DNA of 64,000 nucleotides from Bacteroidota bacterium (GTDB lineage: Bacteria; Bacteroidota; Bacteroidia; Bacteroidales; F082). The notes under the pieces are model-generated. The model was given only the letters and a program-made list of their open reading frames with translations, did not search any database and had not been told where the DNA came from. Positions 55,360 to 62,179 of this stretch are shown piece by piece. The stretch lies in contig JACNJS010000084.1 in the NCBI GenBank assembly GCA_014382445.1, positions 64,089-128,088 on the forward strand. The letters are read 5' to 3'. Both the position numbers and the translations under genes were made by a program. The number at the start of each line of letters is the position of its first letter. Position 1 is the stretch's first letter.

Positions 55360-57618
55360 ATGGATAAGTTATTTAGAAAAGATGCACTAAACTATCATGC
55401 TTTAGGGCGACCAGGCAAAATTGAAGTTGTGCCTACAAAACCATATTCAACTCAAAGAGATCTTTCACTTGCGTATTCGCCCGGAGTGGCCGATCCCTGT
55501 CTTGCAATTTATGAAAACAAGGATGATGTTTATAAATATACTGCGAAAGGAAATCTTGTAGCCGTTATATCAAATGGTACCGCCGTACTCGGGCTGGGCG
55601 ACATTGGACCGGAAGCCGGCAAACCGGTTATGGAAGGCAAAGGATTGCTTTTTAAAATATTCGCCGACATCGATGTTTTCGATATCGAAGTTGACGAAAA
55701 AGATATTGACAAGTTTATTGCTGTCGTAAAAGCCATTGCGCCAACTTTTGGGGGCATAAATCTTGAAGACATAAAAGCTCCTGAGTGTTTTGAAATTGAA
55801 ACAAGGCTCAAGGAAGAGCTTAATATTCCTATAATGCATGACGACCAACACGGAACAGCTATAATTACTTCTGCCGGTTTGCTTAATGCTCTTGAAATAG
55901 TTGGGAAAAATATTGAGGATATAAAAATAGTAGTTAACGGTGCCGGTGCCTCTGCAGTTTCATGTACAAGATTGTATATAGCATTGGGAGCTAAACCCGA
56001 AAATATTGTAATGCTCGACAGCCGTGGTGTGCTTCATGTAGATCGTACGGATCTGAATGAAACTAAAAAACAATTCTTAACCGATAGGCCAGTTCGCACT
56101 TTGGCAGAAGCTATTAAGGACAGCGATGTATTTCTTGGGCTTTCAGTTGGAGGCGTAATGAAGAAGGAGATGCTACTTTCGATGGCTGCAAAACCGATTG
56201 TTTTTGCACTAGCAAATCCAACCCCTGAAATAGCATATGATGAAGCTGTAGCTATTCGTAGTGACATGATTATGGCAACCGGACGTTCCGATTTTCCCAA
56301 TCAGATAAACAATGTGCTTGGTTTCCCGTTTATTTTCCGGGGCGCATTAGATGTAAGGGCTACTGAGATAAACGAGGAGATGAAACTTGCTGCATCAAAA
56401 GCTTTGGCTCAACTTGCGAAAGAACCAATACCTGAAGAAGTTAATATTGCTTTTAATATTCAAAACCTTACTTTTGGTCGCGAATACATTATTCCAAAAC
56501 CAACCGATCCAAGACTTATAGAAAGGGTTGCTCCTGCTGTTGCTAAAGCTGCTATGGATTCGGGTGTAGCTAAAAAACCCATAACTAACTGGGATAGTTA
56601 CATTGAAGAGTTACAAAAACGTATGGGACTGAGTAATAAGCTAAAAATGCAAATGAAATCAGCCTGTAAGCATTCACCAAAACGTGTTGTACTTGCCGAT
56701 GCTCAACAATACAATATGCTTAAAGCTGCTGAAATTGTTTGGAACGAAAAGCTTGCTGTGCCTGTACTTCTGGGCGATGAAAAAGTAATAAGAAAGATGA
56801 TCAAAGATCATGAGCTAGAGTTAAACGGAATAGAGATTATTGACAACAAAAGTGATGCAGAAAAACCAAGAAGAAAAGAATTTGCAAAAATTCTGTTTGA
56901 AAAGCAGCAGCGTAATGGAATGACTCCGATTTCTGCACACGATACCATGCTTCACAGGAACTATTTTGCCCCGATGCTGGTAGAAACCGGTTACGCAGAT
57001 GCGGTGCTCTCAGGACTCACACGTAACTACCCCGACTCCATTAAGCCATTTTTACAAATTATTGGTAAAAAAGAAAGCAATAGAATTGTGTCGGGAATGT
57101 ATATCGTCAACACAAAGGATGGACCGCTTTTCCTTGCCGATTGTACTGTTAACCAAACACCTTGTGAACAGGATTTAGTGGATATTACTCTTCTTTCAGC
57201 CGAGGAAATTAAAAAATTCAACATCGAACCACGCATTGCTATGCTTTCATTTTCAAATTTCGGATCGATTAATAGTGTAAGCACAGAGTGTCAGCGTAAA
57301 GCTGTTGAAATCCTTCATAAAGATTATCCAGAATTAATTGTGGATGGCGAAATGCAGGCATCGGTAGCTTTAGATACGGAACTTATGATGAATAACTTCC
57401 CATTTTCGAAACTTGGTGGCAAAAAGGCGAACACGCTTATTTTCCCAAATTTGGCTGCAGCAAATATATCTCAGAAGCTGTTGCAGGAAACGGGTAATCT
57501 GGAAGTAATTGGACCCATATTAACAGGCATGAAAAAATCTGCCCATGTTCTCAGAATGGGTAGCAGTGTTAAGGAAATTGTAGATATGATAATGGTGGCA
57601 GGAATGAATGCCGAATAG
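55360..57618 (+). CDS. maeB: NADP-dependent malic enzyme (MaeB type, with phosphotransacetylase-like domain)
   Basis: 752 residues. Residues 1 to about 420 are malic enzyme: YSPGVADPCLAIYEN, the metal/substrate block DDQHGTAIITSAGLLNAL, and the NAD(P)-binding VVNGAGASAVSC. Residues about 430-752 are a phosphate acetyl/butyryl transferase-like domain (LADAQQYNMLKAA, VDGEMQASVALDTELM, LIFPNLAAANISQKLL) which in known MaeB is not catalytic but regulates the enzyme through acetyl-CoA. It makes pyruvate and reduced NADP+ from malate. A TAATTTTG at 55330-55337 is a possible -7 box, 23 bases before the ATG. Confidence 0.95.
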   Translation: MDKLFRKDALNYHALGRPGKIEVVPTKPYSTQRDLSLAYSPGVADPCLAIYENKDDVYKYTAKGNLVAVISNGTAVLGLGDIGPEAGKPVMEGKGLLFKIFADIDVFDIEVDEKDIDKFIAVVKAIAPTFGGINLEDIKAPECFEIETRLKEELNIPIMHDDQHGTAIITSAGLLNALEIVGKNIEDIKIVVNGAGASAVSCTRLYIALGAKPENIVMLDSRGVLHVDRTDLNETKKQFLTDRPVRTLAEAIKDSDVFLGLSVGGVMKKEMLLSMAAKPIVFALANPTPEIAYDEAVAIRSDMIMATGRSDFPNQINNVLGFPFIFRGALDVRATEINEEMKLAASKALAQLAKEPIPEEVNIAFNIQNLTFGREYIIPKPTDPRLIERVAPAVAKAAMDSGVAKKPITNWDSYIEELQKRMGLSNKLKMQMKSACKHSPKRVVLADAQQYNMLKAAEIVWNEKLAVPVLLGDEKVIRKMIKDHELELNGIEIIDNKSDAEKPRRKEFAKILFEKQQRNGMTPISAHDTMLHRNYFAPMLVETGYADAVLSGLTRNYPDSIKPFLQIIGKKESNRIVSGMYIVNTKDGPLFLADCTVNQTPCEQDLVDITLLSAEEIKKFNIEPRIAMLSFSNFGSINSVSTECQRKAVEILHKDYPELIVDGEMQASVALDTELMMNNFPFSKLGGKKANTLIFPNLAAANISQKLLQETGNLEVIGPILTGMKKSAHVLRMGSSVKEIVDMIMVAGMNAE

Positions 57619-57622
57619 AGTT

Positions 57623-57868
57623 TGGGGGTATAAAGGTAAAAGGGTGTAAAGGTATAAAGGTATAAAGGTATAAAGGTGTAAAGGTATAAAGGTATAAAGG
57701 TGTAAAGGTATAAAGGTATAAAGGTATAAAGGTATAAAGGTATAAAGGTATAAGCGTATAAGGGGTAAGGTATAAGGTGTGTGACTCCTCCCCCCCTATA
57801 CCCCTACCCCTATACCCCTCCCTATACCCCTATACCCCTATACCCCTCCCCTATACCCCTATACCCTT
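57623..57868. repeat. Opposed tandem repeats GGTATAAA / CCCCTATA
   Basis: From 57623 to about 57778 the + strand is a near-perfect tandem of GGTATAAA (variants GGTGTAAA). From about 57787 to 57868 it turns into a C-rich tandem of CCCCTATA-type units, the opposite orientation with more C. The two halves can pair to make a long hairpin, and the minus strand of the second half has many GGGG runs spaced by TATA. The 324-base gap (57619-57942) holds nothing else apart from a tRNA promoter; the proline/tyrosine-rich frame over it is a by-product of the repeat. Confidence 0.9.
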
Positions 57869-57919
57869 ATTGTCCCATAAAAAACATTCCCAATTATCAC
57901 CGATGTAGAGGGTTTTTAT

Positions 57920-57927
57920 TACTTTTG
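57920..57927 (+). promoter_or_regulatory. -7 box of tRNA-Leu
   Basis: TACTTTTG, a full TAnnTTTG match, ends 15 bases before the tRNA, the same spacing as for tRNA-Phe. No -33 element at normal distance is clear. Confidence 0.55.
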
Positions 57928-57942
57928 CACACCGTTAAAAAT

Positions 57943-58025
57943 GCCCAAGTGGCGGAATTGGTAGACGCGCTGGTCTCAAAAACCAGTTCCTTCCAGGAGT
58001 GCCGGTTCGATCCCGGCCTTGGGTA
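57943..58025 (+). tRNA. tRNA-Leu (anticodon CAA)
   Basis: 83 bases with a class II long variable arm (about 57986-58000). Acceptor GCCCAAG/CTTGGGT (one G-T pair), anticodon stem CTGGT/ACCAG around CTCAAAA (anticodon CAA, reads UUG), T arm GCCGG-TTCGATC-CCGGC. Discriminator A at 58025; CCA is not encoded. Confidence 0.96.
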
Positions 58026-58028
58026 CTT

Positions 58029-58058
58029 AAAAGCCTTTCAAATTTGAAAGGCTTTTTT
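58029..58058 (+). terminator. Intrinsic terminator after tRNA-Leu
   Basis: A perfect 14-base inverted repeat (AAAAGCCTTTCAAA and its complement, 58029-58056) that ends in six T, 4 bases after the tRNA. Confidence 0.85.
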
Positions 58059-58068
58059 GATTTCAGAT

Positions 58069-58284
58069 ATGTATTATACTTATGCCATTAATAGCTTAAA
58101 TAGGAATTACATTTATGTAGGGATATCTGATAATTTGGACAGTAGAATAATTCAGCATAATTAAGGGTTATAATTAAACCACAAAACCTTACCTGCCATT
58201 TTTTTTATTTCACTCTGAGCAATTTCCAAACAGGATTGAGGCTAGGAAAGAGAAAAATTAGAATGGAAAGCAGTAAAATAAATA
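58069..58284 (+). pseudogene. Decayed GIY-YIG nuclease gene
   Basis: From the ATG at 58069 the frame reads MYYTYAINSLNRNYIYVG and goes on to ISDNLDSRIIQHN, the N-terminal half of a small GIY-YIG (UvrC N-terminal-like) endonuclease, then stops at 58162. Shifting by one base after HN (an extra T) restores KGYN-stop-TTKPYLPFFLFHSEQF and PNRIEARKE, the exact continuation expected, with one Lys codon turned to TAA. A second shift (one A lost in the AAAAGA run) restores REKLEWKAVK. Thus two frameshifts and one nonsense change, with the protein text otherwise intact, point to recent decay. Small GIY-YIG genes beside tRNAs are frequent in Bacteroidota. Confidence 0.82.
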
Positions 58285-58313
58285 CTGTGTTTTTCATTAT
58301 TTTATATTTTTAT

Positions 58314-58333
58314 AGTAGTTTATATTATAAACC
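58314..58333. promoter_or_regulatory. Putative operator, copy 1 (downstream of regulator gene)
   Basis: AGTAGTTTATATTATAAACC contains a perfect 7-bp inverted repeat GTTTATA-T-TATAAAC. It differs from copy 2 at 59251-59270 by one base. It lies 15 bases past the end of the winged-helix gene. Confidence 0.6.
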
Positions 58334-58348
58334 AATAATCAAAAAAAT

Positions 58349-58636
58349 TTATTTGGGATTAATATAGTTTTTTAGACTATTCACATAGGATTCAAATGCT
58401 TCAATTCCTTTTTTAGTTATGGATAGCGAAGTATTTGGATAATTGTTCTTAAAGGTCTTTCTCACCTTGATATATCCGACATCCTGCAGTTTCTTTATTT
58501 GTATGCTTAAATTGCCCGAAGTAGCTTTGGTTTCATCCTTGATGAAGTTAAAATTAGCTTCATGTATCGACATTAAAATCGATACAATGGATAATCGAAG
58601 TTGTGAATGCAGTATTGGATCTAAATCTTTAAACAT
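58349..58636 (-). CDS. Winged-helix transcriptional regulator
   Basis: 95 residues from the ATG at 58636 (MFKDLDPILHSQLRLSIVS); a TTG six codons earlier is unlikely. A single winged-helix DNA-binding domain of the MarR/PadR-like small type common in Bacteroidota: helix-turn-helix about 30-60 (TKATSGNLSIQIKKLQDVGYI, where SGNLS...L is the recognition helix) and a wing with IKVRKTFKNNYPNTSLSIT. It overlaps the stop of the membrane-protein gene by 8 bases, so the pair is one operon. Two nearly identical palindromes flank the operon, one next to its promoter, suggesting autorepression. Signal unknown. Confidence 0.83.
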   Translation of the reverse strand: MFKDLDPILHSQLRLSIVSILMSIHEANFNFIKDETKATSGNLSIQIKKLQDVGYIKVRKTFKNNYPNTSLSITKKGIEAFESYVNSLKNYINPK

Positions 58637-59213
58637 GATCTTTTCTTCTTGCAATATTAAGTAATATGCCGGGAATTATTAATCCAACCACAGCCATTAG
58701 CATTATGCTGTAACCATGGTAATTTCTTTCAATAAAGAAAGAACCAAGACCTATTAAATTCGTTAATATACCGCCAATGATGAGTGGTTTAAATTTGATG
58801 GACAAGCCGCATACAACAATAAACAAAGCGAATAAAATAATAAATACCGGGGCCATGGCATCTCCAAGTTTATCTGAACAAAAAAATCCCATTATCATAA
58901 GATTCATTCCAAATATCCATCCCAGGTTTCCTAAAACATTTTCGATATAGGTTTTGGGCAGATTTTTCTTTTTTTCTCTTATCCAAATGTAAATCATATA
59001 AAATGCACTAAGTGGAAAAAGATAAACAGGCCACATAGTAAATTTGTATAATTCCAGTAGTGATAGAATAAGCTGACTTCCAAATACGATAAGTGTTAAA
59101 GTGCCCCAATATACAAATATGTGGCCGCTTTCCTTAAATCGATTCTTCGTCTGTTCAATTGTCTTTAAGATCAATAACAGACTTTCTTCTGGTGTAAAAT
59201 TTGTTTTTCCCAT
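58629..59213 (-). CDS. Six-TM membrane protein paired with the regulator
   Basis: 194 residues. After a soluble N-terminus (about 1-30, TPEESLLLILKTIEQTKNRF) come five to six hydrophobic segments (about 33-52, 58-76, 92-110, 117-136, 140-158, 165-185). No catalytic or transport motif is recognised. Genes of this kind stand with small winged-helix regulators in other Bacteroidota; the protein could be a sensor or the controlled target. Transcribed first in the operon from a promoter at 59242-59249. Confidence 0.7.
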   Translation of the reverse strand: MGKTNFTPEESLLLILKTIEQTKNRFKESGHIFVYWGTLTLIVFGSQLILSLLELYKFTMWPVYLFPLSAFYMIYIWIREKKKNLPKTYIENVLGNLGWIFGMNLMIMGFFCSDKLGDAMAPVFIILFALFIVVCGLSIKFKPLIIGGILTNLIGLGSFFIERNYHGYSIMLMAVVGLIIPGILLNIARRKDHV

Positions 59214-59241
59214 TTTTTAAGTTTACTAATTAAATTCGATG

Positions 59242-59249
59242 CAAATATA
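59242..59249 (-). promoter_or_regulatory. -7 box of the regulator operon
   Basis: Minus-strand TATATTTG (TAnnTTTG), 29 bases before the membrane-protein ATG at 59213. Operator copy 2 starts 2 bases upstream of it, so a bound regulator would cover the -14 to -33 region. Confidence 0.6.
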
Positions 59250-59250
59250 A

Positions 59251-59270
59251 AGTAGTTTACATTATAAACC
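59251..59270. promoter_or_regulatory. Putative operator, copy 2 (at the operon promoter)
   Basis: AGTAGTTTACATTATAAACC: the same word as copy 1 with one change (T to C). The dyad is GTTTACA-T-TATAAAC, 6 of 7 pairs. Confidence 0.65.
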
Positions 59271-59328
59271 TAATATATTTAACATTTTTTTATAATGATC
59301 AAATAATGAGTTATTTTTGGATAAAAAG

Positions 59329-59474
59329 GAATAACAACTAGCCACAATACATGGTATAGTGCATGTGGGTTTCAGCGGTTTTCAAAGGTTCGTAGCTCGT
59401 AAAAAAAGTCGGTGTAAGCTGATAGTAAAGTAGCTTCGAAATCCCGCACGACACCATACTATCAAACGTTATAC
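59329..59474 (+). repeat. Long imperfect palindrome (cassette-site-like), complete copy
   Basis: About 146 bases bounded by GAATAAC and GTTATAC, which are inverted copies with one mismatch. Inside, ATGGTATAGTGC...GGGTTTC (59351-59373) pairs with GAAATCCCGCACGACACCAT (59438-59457), and TTCGTAGCT near 59389 pairs with AGTAGCTTCGAA (59430-59440), leaving a loop of about 30 bases. The layout (AAC...GTT ends, imperfect palindrome, gene starting shortly after) resembles integron attC sites, but strict attC end boxes are not met and no integrase is in the window. Right-end fragments recur at 60227-60260 and 60700-60747. Confidence 0.65.
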
Positions 59475-59495
59475 AGCATTAAAAACAAAGGATAT

Positions 59496-60263
59496 ATGAG
59501 GAAATTAATTCTAATTCTACTATCATTCTCTTTTATCACTTCTTGCACACAAAAGAAATTGCAAGAAAATAAACATATTGTTATTGAACATTATATACAA
59601 TTGACAGGGAAGCAAATTTTAAGTGAATCAGATAGTATTACAATTCCTCTTTCTAAACAAGGATATACTCTCCACATTCCTGAATCAAAACCAATTGCTA
59701 CAATTATTTTTCCAAGCGGCAGTGCTCCTGATACAACAAGAAATATTGATGAGTATGACATAATTGAACCAGCTTTAGCTAAAAATATGGCTGTGCTTTT
59801 TGTTAGTACAGGAAAGATAATCGAGTTTTTATTTACTGATGAAGATATCAAGATTATTGACATGTTAATAGGAAATGTATTAGAAAAATATGAACTTAAA
59901 AATAAGCCAATATTTTTAGCTGGAATGTCATTAGGTGGCACTATGGCTTTGCGCTATAGTGAATATTGTTATTTAAATAATTCAAGTTTCGGTTTAAAGC
60001 CAAGCACAATTGCTATTTGCGATGCACCGTTGGACATGGTCAGAATGTGGTATGAACAAGAACAAGCAATAAAAAATAATTATCATCCTAATGCAGTTGG
60101 AGAAGCAAAGTGGGTTCTACACTATTTGAGAAAGAATTTAAATGGTAGTCCAGAAGAATCAATGGAAAACTATATTGACTATTCTCCATTTGTTTACAAA
60201 AATGAAAATATAGCAGTAGAAAAGCTGCACGCACCATATTCAAATCCGTTACCTGCAAGCTAA
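59496..60263 (+). CDS. Alpha/beta-hydrolase-like lipoprotein, C-terminus replaced
   Basis: 255 residues. Signal with lipobox FITSC (Cys17), so an exported lipoprotein. The nucleophile elbow GMSLGG holds Ser145, preceded by strand KPIFLA, which fits an alpha/beta hydrolase; IFPSGSAPD near 71-79 may form the oxyanion region. Acid and His of the triad are not evident: the protein ends early with KLHAPYSNPLPAS, and those last 12 codons coincide with a fragment of the palindromic site found upstream, so the true 3' end has probably been lost. A good ribosome site (AAAGGA) precedes the ATG, unusual for this genome, which supports a foreign origin. Confidence 0.65.
   Translation: MRKLILILLSFSFITSCTQKKLQENKHIVIEHYIQLTGKQILSESDSITIPLSKQGYTLHIPESKPIATIIFPSGSAPDTTRNIDEYDIIEPALAKNMAVLFVSTGKIIEFLFTDEDIKIIDMLIGNVLEKYELKNKPIFLAGMSLGGTMALRYSEYCYLNNSSFGLKPSTIAICDAPLDMVRMWYEQEQAIKNNYHPNAVGEAKWVLHYLRKNLNGSPEESMENYIDYSPFVYKNENIAVEKLHAPYSNPLPAS
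60227..60260 (+). repeat. Right-end fragment of the palindromic site (copy 2)
   Basis: Blocks GCACG, CACCATA, TCAAA/TCAAAT, CGTTA and AGC follow in the same order as in 59446-59477 of the complete copy. It forms the last codons of the hydrolase gene. Confidence 0.5.
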
Positions 60264-60273
60264 AATATAAAAT

Positions 60274-60543
60274 ATGATAATAGAAGTATATGCAGATATT
60301 TCTGGCTTAGTCCTTGGTGATTTTGAAGATAAATTTGAACGGTATATGAAAAAAGAAATTGAAGAAATGATAACCTATGCCGGAGATCCAAATTATTTAT
60401 TATACGGCACAGATTGGCCAATATCAAATATGAAATCTTACTTAAAATTTATGGATCAATTAGAATTAGCAGACGATAAAAAGGAATTAATTCTGTGGAA
60501 AAATGCTGCGCAGCTCTTCAAAATTGACGTTGAGAAGATTTAA
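60274..60543 (+). pseudogene. Amidohydrolase C-terminal fragment
   Basis: 89 residues starting MIIEVYADISGLVLGDFEDKF and holding LLYGTDWPISNM and ILWKNAAQLFKI, the closing blocks of amidohydrolase_2-type TIM-barrel metal hydrolases (the Asp in GTDWP is a metal ligand). The first two thirds of such an enzyme, with the HxH motif, are missing, so this cannot be an active enzyme. It begins only 13 bases after the copy-2 site, as expected if recombination at the site removed the 5' part. Confidence 0.75.
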
Positions 60544-60955
60544 TCTCTATGTATAAATTGATCTTATTCTGCGCACTTGTCTTTTAGTTAATAATTTGAA
60601 ATATAATAAAAAGCAAACTTAGGATGTATATAAAAAATTGCCGAAATATTAGTGAATTCACGCATAATAGCCCGATTGATCTTTATCGTTAATGGGAAAA
60701 TAAGTGCTCCGAAATCCCCAACCTTTATACTACCAAACTTTATGAGCAACCTCAGCAGGAGAACCAACAGGAGGTAACCAATTCATTTTGGAGAAGTACA
60801 GTAGTTAATTCTTGGACATACGAAACTAATTGGTATGGTATTCAATAAAGTGCATTAAGCTTTACCCAGATAATAACATAAATAATCAGGAACATGATTT
60901 CTATGTGGAGAATAATTCGTTTGACAGTTTTAGCGTAATTGACTTCTGTTCGGCA
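60544..60955. repeat. Non-coding stretch with right-end fragment of the palindromic site (copy 3)
   Basis: 412 bases with no complete gene. At 60700-60747 the sequence CTCCGAAATCCC, ATACTA, CAAAC, TTAT, AGC repeats the right arm of the complete copy in order (compare CTTCGAAATCCC to AGC at 59433-59477). After it, short open frames (for example ending SFWRSTVVNSWTYETNWYGIQ-like text up to 60847) lack starts and could be gene remnants. Confidence 0.5.
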
Positions 60956-61918
60956 TTATCGCGATACAACAAATTTCAGTCCGAATATTTTTTCATTTTC
61001 TTGACTTTTCAATGTTGCTGAATATATTCCGGGGCTTAGTTGGCCAAGGTTTAGATCAAGTTGACCTCTATGATTTTCAGTGATAACGGAAAGCACGATT
61101 CTTCCCAGCAAATCAGTAATGACAAGAGTTCTGTCATTTTTACCGGTCGGGAAAATAAACGAAACTTCCGTCTGTACGGGATTTGGATAAGCAATCATTT
61201 TTTGATTTTCGACAAAATTATCATCCAATCCAACACTTGAATTACCATCAATATCAAACACAAGCGCTAACTGTTCATGAACATATGGAAAGTTATTGGC
61301 AACCAATAAACCCATTAAGTTGTCGTACGACTGCAAACCGATGGTTTCACTTTCCATCAGAAATTCAGGATCGATGCTGAGGTACTGCACCTTAATTTTT
61401 CCACTTTCATACAATATCACCTCAGCATCTATAAAATATGATTGCTGCAAGTACTGGGCATATTTTTCAAACTGTACTACCAGGATGGTATCTTCAAATG
61501 TCTCGAAATATACTTTGGTGTTGGTATTCGATGGGTTCAGATCGTCCCAGAACCAAGCAATAAAATCGGTGGCCGTAGTACCCGTTGGAATGGTTTCGTT
61601 GGCAAAAGGTAGTAAACTGCCGTTAAAGCTTAAACATCCATTTGAGTTGATCCAGAATTGTGATTTTGATTGTCCGTAAAAAGGAAATTCAAACCCTATA
61701 TCAAAGGGTCCAACAACGCCGTCATCAACCAGTCCTGTAATTTCTGTGCCGCTTGACGTAATATCTATCCAAGAAAAAACCAGTCCTTCGGGATCGTCGC
61801 TGTCAATCCAGGTGTATCCAAAAGTGTCTGGTCCTCCTGATCCGGAAATGTTCTTTAAATTTTGAGAAAACAAACTGAAGGATAAGCAAATAAATACTGT
61901 AAGTAGGAGAGGTTTCAT
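60956..61918 (-). CDS. Small secreted protein with T9SS sorting domain
   Basis: 320 residues: signal peptide (about 1-18, LTVFICLSFSLFSQ), a beta-sandwich domain (about 30-225) with DIGFEFPFYGQSKSQFWI and SNGCLSF then FIAWFWDDLNP, a phrase often found as an accessory domain in large secreted proteases of this phylum, and a C-terminal T9SS type A domain (IAYPNPVQTEVSFIF, LSPGIYSATL). Here the accessory domain stands alone without a catalytic part. Probable cell-surface or secreted binding protein; exact role unknown. The 261-base gap upstream (61919-62179) holds nothing I can support. Confidence 0.82.
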   Translation of the reverse strand: MKPLLLTVFICLSFSLFSQNLKNISGSGGPDTFGYTWIDSDDPEGLVFSWIDITSSGTEITGLVDDGVVGPFDIGFEFPFYGQSKSQFWINSNGCLSFNGSLLPFANETIPTGTTATDFIAWFWDDLNPSNTNTKVYFETFEDTILVVQFEKYAQYLQQSYFIDAEVILYESGKIKVQYLSIDPEFLMESETIGLQSYDNLMGLLVANNFPYVHEQLALVFDIDGNSSVGLDDNFVENQKMIAYPNPVQTEVSFIFPTGKNDRTLVITDLLGRIVLSVITENHRGQLDLNLGQLSPGIYSATLKSQENEKIFGLKFVVSR

Positions 61919-62179
61919 TTTTGCATAATTTTGACGTTGTAAATATAAGCCAAAAAAGTCGATTTCAATAAATTATAAGTCTTTTTATGAATTTTCATGT
62001 CTCTGATTTTTTGCTCCATTTGATAAAACAAGAACAACATCGTTTGATAAAAAACCACATATCATCTTTATGATCATATGGCTGGCGTTTTTTTAAACGG
62101 AAAACTCAATGATTTAATGGAAAATAGAAAGCTTGCGGGCAAAATAATAATTCTTTTAGCAATAATTATATAAAACTTC

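Noticed and set aside
57781-58047. Open frame rich in Pro and Tyr (PPLYPYPYTP-like) running into tRNA-Leu
   Set aside because: It is the translation of the CCCCTATA tandem repeat and continues through the tRNA gene; no real protein features.
58205-58297. 30-residue hydrophobic frame on the minus strand (MKNTVFILLLSILIFLFPSL...) 17 bases behind operator copy 1
   Set aside because: It lies exactly antisense to the well-supported GIY-YIG pseudogene, has no promoter box, and is likely accidental; only its closeness to the operator keeps it worth a note.
59329-59474. Calling this a proven integron attC site
   Set aside because: The end boxes (GAATAAC, GTTATAC) do not satisfy the RYYYAAC/GTTRRRY consensus and there is no integrase in the window; kept only as attC-like.
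60830-61021. 63-residue plus-strand frame over the 3' end of the T9SS protein
   Set aside because: Half of it is antisense to the sorting domain of the minus-strand gene; no domain recognised.
62078-62173. 31-residue plus-strand frame ending in a hydrophobic tail
   Set aside because: No promoter, ribosome site or similarity that I recognise; such frames are expected by chance in AT-rich DNA.
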